From positions 60,032,709 through 60,096,708 of the forward strand of contig CM043971.1 of NCBI GenBank assembly GCA_014529385.2: a stretch of 64,000 nucleotides of DNA, given 5' to 3'. The translations under genes were made by a program, and so were the position numbers. The notes under the pieces are model-generated. The model did not search any database and was not told where the DNA came from. It worked only from the letters and a program-made list of their open reading frames with translations. Shown here one piece after another: positions 10,718 to 20,510 of the stretch (within the stretch, counting starts at the first letter, position 1; every line of letters begins with the position of its first letter). This DNA comes from Adiantum capillus-veneris (taxonomy: Eukaryota > Streptophyta > Polypodiopsida > Polypodiales > Pteridaceae).

Positions 10718-12108
10718 TTGCATGACATTAAATTGGATGCACCTTTGTCTAGTCGTACTTAGGCTCTTGCCATGCATCTTCTGCATCAAATTGTTATGCT
10801 TTGGTTGTGTCTAGTTTACATGATGAGCCTTTGTCTTTTGATGAAGCACAAAATTCAAAAAATTGGATGGCTGCCATGCAATCAGAATATGATGCACTTA
10901 TAGAAAATGACACATGGACTTTATGTGATTTGCCTCCTGGCAAAAAGTCCATTGGTACGAAGTGGGTTTACAAGTTGAAACGCAAGCCGGATAGTGAGAT
11001 CAATCGCTATAAGGATCGACTTGTTGCAAAGGGTTATGCACAGGAAAAAGGCATTGATTATGAAGAGACTTTTGCTCCCACTTGTCGTATGACTACTGTG
11101 CGTTTTCTATGTGCACATTGTATGTAAAGCGTGAGGGTGATGTACTTCTCATTGTGGTTCTTTATGTTCATGATTTGCTGATCACTGGAACTTTGAGAGA
11201 CATATTGTTGAATTTAAGGCTGATTTGAATGCTACTTTCAAGATGAAAACTTTGGGGCTGTTGCATCACTACTTGGGTATACAGTTTAAGCAATGTGATG
11301 GTGGTATTTCCTTGTGTCAGAAAACTTACATAGAGACATTGCTATGTAAGTTTGGACTTGAGGATTGCAAACCTATTTCCACTCCCATGGAAACATGTTT
11401 GAAGTTGAGTCTACATGATGTTGGCGATCGTGCTGATGTCACTCTTTATCAAACTGCTGTTGGCTACCTCATTTATGTATGCAACACGAGGCCGGATATT
11501 CAGTTTGTAGTCTCACAGGTCAGCAGATTTATGCATAGCCTAGGGTCTTAGCATTGGCAGGCTGTAAAGAGGATTTTCCGCTACCTTAGTGGCACTTTAT
11601 ATCTTGGTTGTTTTATCCCAATGGGGGATCATTGCCGCCAGACTTACATGGCTTTTCGGACTCATATTGGGCTGGTTGTTTTGACACGAGAGTGTCCACC
11701 ACAAGTGGTTTTTGTTTCATGCTTGGAAATTCATGTATATCATGGTTGAGCAAGAAGAAACCTATTGTGGCCACTTCGAGTTGTGAGGTTGAGTACAGGG
11801 CAGTCTTCACAGCTACGGTTGAGTGTGTATGACTGAGACGCCTTATGGCTTATTTGGGTGTTGAACCGAACACTGCCAACACTATCTACACTGACAGTCA
11901 GAGCGCATTGGCAGTTGCCAGGAACCCAGTTTTTCATGCTCGCACAAAGCACATTGAGGTGCATTACCACTATGTTAGGGAGAGGCTCTCAGCAGGAGAG
12001 ATCAGCTTGGCTTATGTGCCAACACAGGAAAACCTTGCAGATCTTTTCACAAAGGCATTGTCTCGTGAGAAGCTTTCAGCTTTGGGCTTACTCCCCTTTG
12101 TGGACTGA
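10718..12108 (+). pseudogene. Copia unit 1 RT remnant and RNase H
   Basis: The RT start is recognisable (NWMAAMQSEYDALIENDTW, GTKWVYKLKRK, DRLVAKGYAQ, DYEETFAPTCRMTTVR). The frame then jumps from RFLCAHC to VLYVHDLLIT, skipping most of the palm domain. The catalytic YVDD box is YVHD. RNase H follows (11225-12108) with stops at 11549 and 11830. Unit 2 has the same internal deletion and the same His, so both arose before duplication. Neither unit can make active RT. Confidence 0.87.
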
Positions 12109-12183
12109 TCATGTCCTTAGGGCATGGCACTTCCCTTTACTCATGTGCCAACTCTCGTTCACAACATCACTCCAAGGGGGATT

Positions 12184-12410
12184 TGTTACCATATACATGT
12201 GGTAGTGATGTGTGTGAACACACTAGGACCACCGGGGAATTTTTTCCCTCTTTAGGAGGTTTTTTCCCCCGTGCATGATATATACGCCCATCATTCTAGG
12301 GCTATCTATCTTTCCATTGCACACTAACTAATACACTCTCTATTGTGTTCCTTGAGCTTCCTTCGTCTTCTCCAAGCTGTGTGTGTTTCTCTGCAACCCT
12401 AATACCAACA
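12184..12410 (+). repeat. Copia LTR (227 bp), shared by units 1 and 2
   Basis: Same length, ends, preceding polypurine tract and following primer site (TGGTATCAGAG at 12413-12423) as the LTR at 859. It is 3' LTR for unit 1 and 5' LTR for unit 2. Confidence 0.92.
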
Positions 12411-12729
12411 ATTGGTATCAGAGGAGGTTGCATCCTCCCGGGCTTAGTCGCCAGCTGCTCTAGTACACTCCTGCTCACTTTCTCCGATTTCAGTGAGCTT
12501 TGGTGAGCGTTCGTCGGTCGATTTTTGATTTGGGCTCATTTCGGCCTCCGTTTCCACTACAGGCAGTACTGCACATACTATTTCATCATTTTGTGCAGAG
12601 TTTGTGTCAGTGCTATTAACAGGTGCCTTATAGTCTTCTACGGTTTGTTCTATATAGCACAGGTCGTTCCCGCTCCATTTCTACTATTTTCGAGCACTTT
12701 TCACATCAGATAGCTACGAGAAATGATTT

Positions 12730-15513
12730 TCAGCTAAGACCATCTGCAACTGCGTTTTCCTTCCCTGGTCTATACTTTATGTCAAGGTCATATTCCTGTA
12801 ATAGCTCTATCCATCGCCGTTGTCGCATATTGAGAATGGGTTGAGTAAAAATCCACTTTAAACTCTTGTGGTCTGTAACCAACTGAAACTTGCGTCCAAG
12901 AAGATAATGTCTCCATAACTTCAGTGCATGTATAACTGCTAAAAGTTCCAGATCATGAGTGGGATAATTCTTCTCATGATCCCTCAGCTTTCGCGAAGTA
13001 TACGCCACCGGTCTTCCTTCTTGAGTAAGAACTCCGCCTAGAGCAAACTTACTAGCGTCTGTCGCTACTTCAAATTCTTTACTGAAGTCTGGAAGCTTTA
13101 AAATAGGAGCTGAGACCAAGAATTCTTTTAGCTTAGCAAAGCTAGACTCGTGCTCGGTCTTCCAATCGATCCTCATTCCTTTCTTCAGGAGTTCCGTCAA
13201 AGGTGCAGCAATACGTGCATAATCCTTGACAAAAATCCTGTACCATCCCGTTATTCCAAGAAATCCCCTTACTTCGCTGACAGTGGATGGTTGAGGCCAA
13301 TCAACGATGTCCTTGACTTTGTCTGGGTCCACTGAAATCCCTTCAACCGAAATGACAAATCCAAGATAGTTGACCTTTGGTGAGCAAAAAGTGCACTTGC
13401 TCTCCTTAGCGTAAAGCTGGTGTTCTCGAAGGAGATCAAGTACTTTGCGAACATGTTCCTTGTGATCTGCTTCATTCTTAAAATAGACTAGAATGTCATC
13501 AAAGAAAACCAAGACAAAATCATCCAGGTAAGGTCTAAAAATATCCTGCATAAGTCGATTGAAGCTTGCAGGATCATTTGTTAGACCAAAAGACATTACT
13601 GTGAATTCGTAGTGCCCATACCTAGTATTGAAAGCTGTCTTCGGAATATCTGATTCCTTGATCCTGATTTGGTAATATCCTGACCTTAGATCTATCTTTG
13701 TAAATATTTTGGCACCGTGGAGTCTGTCCAAAAGTTCGTCAATCCTTGGAATTGGATACTTGTTCTTGACAGTTACCTGGTTCAGTCCACGATAGTCTAT
13801 GCATAGCCTTAAGGTCCCATCCTTCTTCTTTTGGAAAAGAACTGGAGCACCCCAAGGAGAAGTACTGGGTCGAATGAATCCTTGCTCAATGAGTTGCCTA
13901 AGTTGTTCTTTGAGTTCGATGGCCTCCGGAAGTGACATTTTATAAGGTCTTTTTGAGATAGGTTCACACCCAGGGATAGTCTCGATCTCATGATCTACCT
14001 CTCTGTGTGGAGGAAGATTCGTAAGGTCTTCGGGGAATACGTCATCATACTCCCTCAGCCAGTCTGGTCGAAGTGAGGTACCTGATTGGTCCACCTTATT
14101 GAGTTTAATTGCATATATTTGCTGACCCTTCCTTAGTCCCTTCAAGAGTCTGCTGGCCTTAACTAGAGTAGCCTTAGGTCTCCCGTTTTCCCCCTGGATT
14201 AAGGCTTCATTTCCCAAGTTATCTGTAAAGGTAAAATTCCCTTGTGCACAATGTATGTGGGCCCTATTTTGCTTTAGCCAGTCCATCCCTAGTATCCCAT
14301 CGAAGAATCCTAAGGGTAGGGTTCGAAATTGGGCAGAAGTTGGGTGTCCTCCTAAATCAAAGTCAATTTTGCCTGCAGAGTGTTGAGATACTACTTCCTT
14401 GCCGTTTGCTAACTCGACAACTAGCTTGCTTGACGGATACTTATCTAGCTTAAGCTTCCTCATGCATCTGGGTGAAAGAAATGAAAGAGTACTGCCACAA
14501 TCTATAAGGAAGTTAAGTTGTTCACCTCTGAGAGATCCTGGCGTATGAATGACTGCGTATTGCTCGCAACCATTGGGATTGTCAATTGCAGCATGTAGGG
14601 TTGCTCTCTCCACTACTTCGTCACCCACAATTGGTTGTACCACTGCAGCATTCACTCTGGCGGTAGCTCCACGCCCTCGCCCTCTGTTCATTCTTCCGCG
14701 TCCTCCTCTTCCATTAGCTTGGCCACGCCCACGGGTATTCAAGGGTATGGCATTGGCGTTGGTTGCATGAATGTTCCTAGGGCAATTGGATCTGTAGTGT
14801 CCATGCTCGCCGCAACCATAGCATCGAACATCAGGGAACTCCATGGTTGTAGTGGTAGCCACAATAGGGCGCTGGTTATAGGTTTGGTTGGCTGGTCTGT
14901 TGTCCCAAGCAGTGTTCCTTGTCCTCTTTGCCCAATGATTCCTCCTATTCTGATTAGCCTTTTGTACTTCGAGAGCTAGAGGTTTAGCCCTCAACAAGGC
15001 ATCCTGTAGCGTTGACGGCCTGAGAGCCTCCAGCCGAGTGTTCAAGGGATCGATTAGTCCTTGACAGAACCTTGCCACCTGTTGTTCCAAGGTCATCTTA
15101 GGAGCATATCTCCGAAGAGTGAAAAACTTTGCATAGTATTCTTCGACCGTTGAATTCAGCTGCCGAAGTGAAAAGAATTCATTCATTCTCAAGGTCCTAT
15201 AGGCAGGTGGTAAATAACGTCCCATTATCGCAACTTTGATGTCTTCCCAGGACTGGGAAGATCCCTTAATATCCATGTCCCTGCAATGTTGCTTCCACCA
15301 TATCTTGGCATCGCCAGTCAGGCGGAACATCGCAAGCATGGTTTGATTTACGGGTTGGGTTCCCGCAGCTTCAAAGTAATCGTCCATGGCTTCCATCCAT
15401 ACTTCCGCATCTCTCTCCACATTTGCCCCCTCACCCTTAAAGATCGGAGGTTGGGCTTGCTTAAGGAGGAGCTTCTTCTCTTGCGCTGCCGAGTACAGAG
15501 CAACAGGCGGTAC
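12730..15513 (-). CDS. Chromodomain gypsy gag-protease-RT-RNase H, copy A (3' truncated)
   Basis: One long frame of about 927 codons holds capsid ([26 protein letters not shown]), zinc knuckle ([14 protein letters not shown]), protease ([12 protein letters not shown]), RT ([32 protein letters not shown]) and RNase H to VADGLS. It stops at TGA (12730-12732), where copy B has CGA. Just beyond, at 12709, it is cut by copia leader sequence, so there is no integrase. The gag frame opens right after a TAG at 15514-15516 and has no ATG before the WMEAMDDYF region; see copy B. Copy A has Phe where copy B has Ser after ILVY. Confidence 0.88.
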   Translation of the reverse strand, partial: VPPVALYSAAQEKKLLLKQAQPPIFKGEGANVERDAEVWMEAMDDYFEAAGTQPVNQTMLAMFRLTGDAKIWWKQHCRDMDIKGSSQSWEDIKVAIMGRYLPPAYRTLRMNEFFSLRQLNSTVEEYYAKFFTLRRYAPKMTLEQQVARFCQGLIDPLNTRLEALRPSTLQDALLRAKPLALEVQKANQNRRNHWAKRTRNTAWDNRPANQTYNQRPIVATTTTMEFPDVRCYGCGEHGHYRSNCPRNIHATNANAIPLNTRGRGQANGRGGRGRMNRGRGRGATARVNAAVVQPIVGDEVVERATLHAAIDNPNGCEQYAVIHTPGSLRGEQLNFLIDCGSTLSFLSPRCMRKLKLDKYPSSKLVVELANGKEVVSQHSAGKIDFDLGGHPTSAQFRTLPLGFFDGILGMDWLKQNRAHIHCAQGNFTFTDNLGNEALIQGENGRPKATLVKASRLLKGLRKGQQIYAIKLNKVDQSGTSLRPDWLREYDDVFPEDLTNLPPHREVDHEIETIPGCEPISKRPYKMSLPEAIELKEQLRQLIEQGFIRPSTSPWGAPVLFQKKKDGTLRLCIDYRGLNQVTVKNKYPIPRIDELLDRLHGAKIFTKIDLRSGYYQIRIKESDIPKTAFNTRYGHYEFTVMSFGLTNDPASFNRLMQDIFRPYLDDFVLVFFDDILVYFKNEADHKEHVRKVLDLLREHQLYAKESKCTFCSPKVNYLGFVISVEGISVDPDKVKDIVDWPQPSTVSEVRGFLGITGWYRIFVKDYARIAAPLTELLKKGMRIDWKTEHESSFAKLKEFLVSAPILKLPDFSKEFEVATDASKFALGGVLTQEGRPVAYTSRKLRDHEKNYPTHDLELLAVIHALKLWRHYLLGRKFQLVTDHKSLKWIFTQPILNMRQRRWIELLQEYDLDIKYRPGKENAVADGLS

Positions 15514-15730
15514 CTACATGGGTTATACGAAATTCTTGATACCATTACTTGAATTTCAAGAGACACGAGACTTTAATAAAAATTCAAAATTCCACTTTAT
15601 CAAGAGACAGAGATTCATAGACAAAAAGCACTTTATTGATGGAATTTTATTACAATCGAAACTCCTCAAGGTTTAGAATGACTGGTGACCGCTTATTACA
15701 AGGCTTTATGGATTTGCGTATAACATACGC

Positions 15731-16234
15731 CTAGGAAATAGTATTGACATGATGCACTACTTCATTCGTGTAATAGTTCTTATACACATTCTTGAGGGGA
15801 TAATAAACTAAGATATTGGGCCGGAGTTCCGCCTTCAGTAATCCAAAGGTTTTGACTCGGTTTGCTGGGATCACATTGGTGACCTTCTCCAAGAGCCAGT
15901 CATTGATGGTTTGGTTGGAGTTGCCCAAAGCAGTCTGATCCAATCGTGTGGGCACCAAGTAGAATATCTCTATTACTCTCAACTCTTCTCCCCAACGTAT
16001 GTTCTTCAAGTCGGTAGCCAGGCATCCTAGCTTCCGAGCATTGATGTAGTAAACCCCTCCTGGAAATGTCCAATCAAGTTCCCATCCTTTATCAATGCGA
16101 GTGGAGTGTGGTGTATAAGCCTTCAACAGTATCTCCATGACATCTCGCCTGAACTGGTAAATAGGGGATCTTCGAGCTTGCTCATATATAAGCTCAAACA
16201 CTTGGAACTTCCGATATTCGAGCACGGGGTCTTC
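15731..16234 (-). CDS. Leader gene of chromodomain gypsy, second exon, copy A (unknown function)
   Basis: About 167 codons from a likely splice acceptor (TGATGTTGCAG before GAAGAC) to a stop, between primer site and gag. Features include EYRKFQVFELIYEQ, GWELDWTFPGGVYYINARKL, IRWGEELRVIEIFYLVPT and LLEKVTNVIPANRVKTFGLL. It has many aromatics, no transmembrane stretch, no zinc motif and no family I recognise. It is open in copy B with few changes, and a decayed homologue precedes a diverged gag at 46 kb. The first exon is probably in the LTR (17430-17570), and the phases agree. It could be an accessory protein made from spliced RNA. Confidence 0.7.
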   Translation of the reverse strand, partial: EDPVLEYRKFQVFELIYEQARRSPIYQFRRDVMEILLKAYTPHSTRIDKGWELDWTFPGGVYYINARKLGCLATDLKNIRWGEELRVIEIFYLVPTRLDQTALGNSNQTINDWLLEKVTNVIPANRVKTFGLLKAELRPNILVYYPLKNVYKNYYTNEVVHHVNTIS

Positions 16235-16333
16235 CTGCAACATCAATGCAAGGAATTCGGATCAACTACCTATATACTTTTAGTTCCTTTTAAATGTTCA
16301 AACAATACGACTTTATTTTTCCAGCCTAACCTA

Positions 16334-16346
16334 GGCTCTGATACCA
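16334..16346 (-). other. Chromodomain gypsy primer binding site, copy A
   Basis: On the - strand, TGGTATCAGAGCC lies two bases after the LTR end. This is an initiator-Met tRNA type site. It falls inside the proposed intron (17429-16235). Copy B has it at 24226-24238. Confidence 0.87.
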
Positions 16347-17018
16347 GGTGTGAGGTCCCCACCCCGTCGTATCATACAACGGATCTGATGGTAAACCTGA
16401 TGGCCACTAGATCTATAGCGGAAGCAAACAAAATGGTTCAGGGTTCGACTAGCGGACGATCTCTCATCACAAAGTGAGTTGAGTTCGAGCCTACTAGCAA
16501 AGAGATCTAGCTCCACCTCGCAGGGGAAGCGTACTTAAACTATCTAGCGATCCTATGACCCACCTTCCAAGAGGAGAGAAGCCTCGAGTGCCTTTTTCCC
16601 CATGTTTCAGAGGCACGTACTCTCGAGAGTTCCCCGCTCTAGGGGCAATGAGCGTTACTAATATCGAGTAAGCACTATGGGGACAGAGAGTTCCCGACCA
16701 ATCAGGACCACCCATCTCGTAGGCATTGGCAACCTGAGCCAAGCCCCCACTTTCCACCCCCACACTCACACTTCCTCGTGTGACCTAATTACTACCACAA
16801 GGTTGTTCAACATAAATATTCCTTGTTTTAATTCCGAATCACATGGTTCGTTAAAACAGCCCTTCAACCAGTATTGCAAACAACACCAAGACAGAATTCT
16901 AGTAAAAATTCTACTCAAACTTATTCATAAAAATTCCAATGTTCTGGAGGTACAACATCCCCCCTCCAGCGAGAGTTCACTCCTCCCGTTGTCGCCTAGC
17001 TGCCCATACAACTAGGTA

Positions 17019-17133
17019 TGTCCACCGCATAGAAAGCACGTCATGGACACTCCCACCCCATAGAAAGCAAGACGTGGGTTCCCACCGCATAGAAAGCAAG
17101 TCATGGGTATCCACCGCATAGAAAGCATGTCGT
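17019..17133 (-). repeat. Four imperfect ~30-bp tandem repeats in LTR
   Basis: Units share the core CACCGCATAGAAAGCA followed by a GTCGTGG-like end, four in a row. The same array is in the other LTR at 24911-25025. LTR repeats of this kind often hold promoter or enhancer elements; here that is only inference. Confidence 0.75.
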
Positions 17134-17429
17134 GGATTCAAGAGTTCTAACAAGGAATTCTGCCCCCTGTGATCAGTAGGGGGGGTCAGGACTGATTCAA
17201 CATTGGAAATAAAATGAACATGTCGAGCTAAATTTTCCCTAGCAAACATTCTTTCCTCTTGCAAACAGCATACCCATCACACATTACCTTCCTACTTTAG
17301 AACTTAATGTACAATGATTTCAATGCCGAGGTTTCCGTCGGATTTCTCCAACATGTTCGGGGATATGTTCATTCTTAACTAATCGTATGCAATGTTAATT
17401 AAACAACTTGAATAGAAATTGGGACCTAC

Positions 17430-17570
17430 CTCTTCCATTTCTTCATCGATGGCCCGTGAGATGGCCGGTATTTGCTCTTCCATGGGGGCCTTCCCCTTTC
17501 CGTTGACATTGCTCGTTCCTGCTTCGCGATCATGGGCATCACCGAAGCGCGTCCTCTTAACCGGGGCCAT
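17430..17570 (-). CDS. LTR-encoded first exon (47 codons), shared LTR
   Basis: On the - strand an ATG (17570) opens MAPVKRTRFGDAHDREAGTS, and the frame continues with a KGKAP stretch to IDEEMEE, where GAG is followed by GTAGGT, a good 5' splice site. Read through, the frame closes 15 codons later. It is basic at the start and acidic at the end, like the N-terminus of many plant gag proteins. The leader exon at 16234 and the gag exon at 15513 both begin in phase 0, matching this exon's end. The sequence is conserved in the other LTR (25322-25462). Splicing is inferred. Confidence 0.6.
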
Positions 17571-19120
17571 TTCTCACTACTTTAAATGATTAGCTTGGGG
17601 AAAGAGCTAAGGTTCACAGCATCATAGCAGTCCAATGGGTAGATTAGTGACATCAATTAATCCCTCCTATATGAGAGTCTAGATTTCTATCATAAGCAAT
17701 CATTAAGGATGGCACATAATCCTATGGGAACCGGCTCTAAGATAATTATTCGGCTTGCATGATCAAGAATAATTAAGATTTCACTATTAGAAATACCAGA
17801 GAATTGGATTAAGTATGATTAAACTATTTCCTAGCAATCAGATGGTGCAGATTTACCCTATGCATATGTGTGAGGAAAAACCAATTCTTAGAGACTTAAT
17901 GACGGATTAATTTCTCCTTAATTACGTCTTAATGCACAAGAAAAAAATGAATTCAATTAAGCTGCAATGTTAATGAGTGATTACAATAGTGATTCTCTTC
18001 AATCTGCACAAATACTAGCTTACCGATTAATTACTATACTATCTAGAGAGAGAAGATTCTGATAATTATGCTCTAATCATTAATCGAGAGTGAAGAATGG
18101 CTGATAATTCAGCTATGGAATGATGATTACATAATAGAGTACGAATAAGGAGAATTAAGGGAGTAGTCATAGAGATTTCCGACTAGGAATAGGCATAATG
18201 TACGAGAAATTTTGATGGTAGAGAAAGGAATTTACAGATAGCATTAATTAAACTATCGTTACCGTGATTAAGAGCTGGTAATCTTCTCGATTTTCTGATC
18301 TAATCGAGCTTCTTCAGATGAAAATTCGGCAGCACCTCCCTCCTAGCTTCTTCTTCAATAGGTGTGTGATTCGGCAGCACCTCCCCAATGTATGTGGGTG
18401 TGTGTGTATGCACTGTGTGAGTGTGTGTGATCATAAGTGTGTGTGTGTGTGTGTATGCAGGTCTTTAAATAGGCTCCTACAGGCTGAAAATCGATCTGGG
18501 TTGCTAAATGCATCTGGGAGCTTGTCCAGTTAAGCATGGCAAGTCCAGTTCTTTGCCCACCAAGTGTTAGGTTGGCTTGGTTAACTGGTTCTGAGACTGA
18601 GTTGCAGGCTTGGCAGCTTTCCCAAGACTCCCACAAAGCAAGAGGGCGCCCCCTAGCTGCTAAAGCTGATCTGGAGTGGCCACGGACCTGTTCCCACACA
18701 GTCCCGGGCCCCCGGTGCCTCCCCTGACAATTTTTAGGAAATTTGGTTCTAGGCAAAAACGGGTCATACGAATCGGATTTTGATGCCGTAAATTGCCATA
18801 CGAAGCTCTAACTAAGGCGTACTGGCCCGAGTACCTGCCATATTTAGCAGCCCCCGGGTCCGAAAATGCATTTTTTTCAAATTTGGGGTACGGTTGCAGA
18901 TTTTCAAGACGGTCAAAACTGGACGGGTTGGGTGGCCAAAAACTTACTATTTTTGGAAATTTTTCACAAAAATTATTTTAATTCACGTTTTGAAGCTTTA
19001 TAACATTCTAAACATCATGGCACTGACAGAATCTGGAAAACTGCTAAAAATAGTAACTTATTCCATTGTATTCATTTCGTTGTACAAGGGTGCTCTTGTG
19101 ATCGGGTTAGAGACCTTACA

Positions 19121-19131
19121 ACCTCCCCAAC
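19121..19131 (-). other. Chromodomain gypsy polypurine tract
   Basis: On the - strand, GTTGGGGAGGT lies directly before the TGTAAGG start of the 3' LTR. Confidence 0.72.
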
Positions 19132-19151
19132 GTGAAAAATTTGAGATGTCC

Positions 19152-20504
19152 TCATCTCAAGAATGAGTTTGGGTAATCTTTTAAGAGAGTCAATTCGTCT
19201 TCCCAAGTTGCATCTTCTTCACGGTAATCCTTCCACTTTACCAGATGCTCTGTGATAGTTCTGTTGCGTAATTGTCTCTCCCTTGTTTCAAGTACATAGT
19301 CAGGTTGGAGCTCGAGAACTCCTTGTGCTGGCATGACTATCTGATCTGAGTCCAAGAATTGATCGGGATTGGGAATATAGGGTTTGAGTAAGCTGACATG
19401 GAATACATCATGAACCTTCAAGTTTGCAGGTAACTTTAGCTTGTAAGCCTGGTCACTTACAACCTTAATGATCTCGAATGGTCCACAGTACCTTGGGCTA
19501 AGCTTCTTATATCTGCCTAGCGATAAGTTTCTTTTCTTAGGTCGGACTCGCAGAAAAACTTTATCTCCTTCTTTGAAAGTCCTTTCCGAACGATCCTTAT
19601 CTACATAGTGCTTCTGCCTATCCTGAGCTGCCTGAATGTCCTGGAGAATTGCTCTAGTCTGCGCTTCCATATCTTCTAACATCTTTCTAGAGGCTTCTAC
19701 TCTGATGATTGGATCTGAAAAGTTCAGTGGTGCTAAGCAGTCCTGTCCATAAAGAGCTTTGAAAGGTGACATTCCAATGCTTCTGTGTTCGGAAGAGTTA
19801 TAAGCATATTCTACCAAAGGTAGATATTGTAACCACTTCTTTGGTTCTTGCGAACAATAGGCTCTGAGAATGTCCTCAATGACTTGATTAACTCTTTCGG
19901 TTTGCCCGTCAGTCTGCGGATGATATGCTGTGCTGAAGGCTAATTGTGACCCAATAGATTGGAAAAGAGAGGTCCAAAATTTTGATGTAAACTTGGCATC
20001 TCTATCGCTGACGATACGCTTGGGTAGACCATGTAACCTAAAAATCTCCTTGATGAATACCCGACTAACATCTGAAGCAGTAAAGGTCGTCTTTACGGGT
20101 ATTAGATGAGCCACTTTTGTGAGCATGTCAACAACCACGAAAACAGAATCATAACCTCCTGTAGAAGGTAACCCTGTAACAAAATCCATACTTATGCATT
20201 CCCACTTCATCTGGGGTATGTCAAGAGGTTGAAGTTGCCCTGGTAATTTGATCCTTTCGGCCTTTATCCGTTGACAAGAAAGACATTGCCTCACATATCG
20301 AAGTATGTCTCCTTTCATTCCAGACCAGAAATAACTCCTTCTGACGGCGTGAAGAGTTTTAGCATAGCCTGGGTGTCCGGATGTAGGGCTATCGTGTGCT
20401 TCATATAGAATGGCCTTCTTTAAAGCTGGGTCTCTGGGTACACAGAGTCTACTTCTGTAGTAAAGACATCCTTCCATAAGAGAGTAATCTTTCGCTTCAG
20501 GCAT
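19152..20504 (-). CDS. Chromodomain gypsy integrase
   Basis: The 450-residue frame holds the zinc-binding HHCC region (H37, H44, C74, C77), the catalytic core (D107 in SMDFVTGLP, D167 in VSDRDAKF, E203 in TDGQTERV, a D,D35E spacing) and a C-terminal chromodomain-like tail (LVKWKDYREEDATWED) that in chromoviruses guides insertion to marked chromatin. All catalytic residues are present. It is in the same frame as gag-pol but separated by one TAG (20511-20513). It would be made by readthrough, or it is lost by a single nonsense change. The ATG at 20504 is internal to the normal polyprotein. Confidence 0.9.
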   Translation of the reverse strand: MPEAKDYSLMEGCLYYRSRLCVPRDPALKKAILYEAHDSPTSGHPGYAKTLHAVRRSYFWSGMKGDILRYVRQCLSCQRIKAERIKLPGQLQPLDIPQMKWECISMDFVTGLPSTGGYDSVFVVVDMLTKVAHLIPVKTTFTASDVSRVFIKEIFRLHGLPKRIVSDRDAKFTSKFWTSLFQSIGSQLAFSTAYHPQTDGQTERVNQVIEDILRAYCSQEPKKWLQYLPLVEYAYNSSEHRSIGMSPFKALYGQDCLAPLNFSDPIIRVEASRKMLEDMEAQTRAILQDIQAAQDRQKHYVDKDRSERTFKEGDKVFLRVRPKKRNLSLGRYKKLSPRYCGPFEIIKVVSDQAYKLKLPANLKVHDVFHVSLLKPYIPNPDQFLDSDQIVMPAQGVLELQPDYVLETRERQLRNRTITEHLVKWKDYREEDATWEDELTLLKDYPNSFLR

Positions 20505-20510
20505 CTTATT

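Larger units (their letters stand above)
859..12410 (+). mobile_element. Copia unit 1 with nested Tat-like gypsy
   Basis: This is a Ty1/copia element in the order LTR, primer site, gag, protease, integrase, RT remnant, RNase H, polypurine tract, LTR. The integrase is interrupted at 3596 by a Tat-like gypsy element on the opposite strand. Copia sequence resumes at 10718, after a deletion that removed the end of the gypsy LTR and about 400 bp of copia. Frameshifts and stops in gag and pol make it non-autonomous, and unit 2 shares several of these lesions. Confidence 0.9.
16349..19120 (-). repeat. Chromodomain gypsy LTR (2772 bp), shared by copies A and B
   Basis: On the - strand it begins TGTAAGGTCTCT and ends GGGGACCTCACA, an imperfect inverted repeat. 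It is 3' LTR for the full element (B) and 5' LTR for the truncated one (A). It contains a four-fold ~30-bp repeat (17019-17133), GT runs (18397-18455) and a 47-codon frame with a splice donor. No other gene is supported; 17580-18300 is AT-rich and empty. Confidence 0.9.

Noticed and set aside
13150..14979. Plus-strand frames opposite the chromodomain gypsy pol (also at 21042-22871)
   Set aside because: Antisense shadows of a well-supported coding region, with no domain of their own.
15731..16246. Leader gene as an envelope gene
   Set aside because: It lies before gag, not after pol, and has no signal peptide or transmembrane segment.
17019..17133. CRISPR-like array of short repeats
   Set aside because: Four imperfect head-to-tail repeats without unique spacers, inside a plant LTR.
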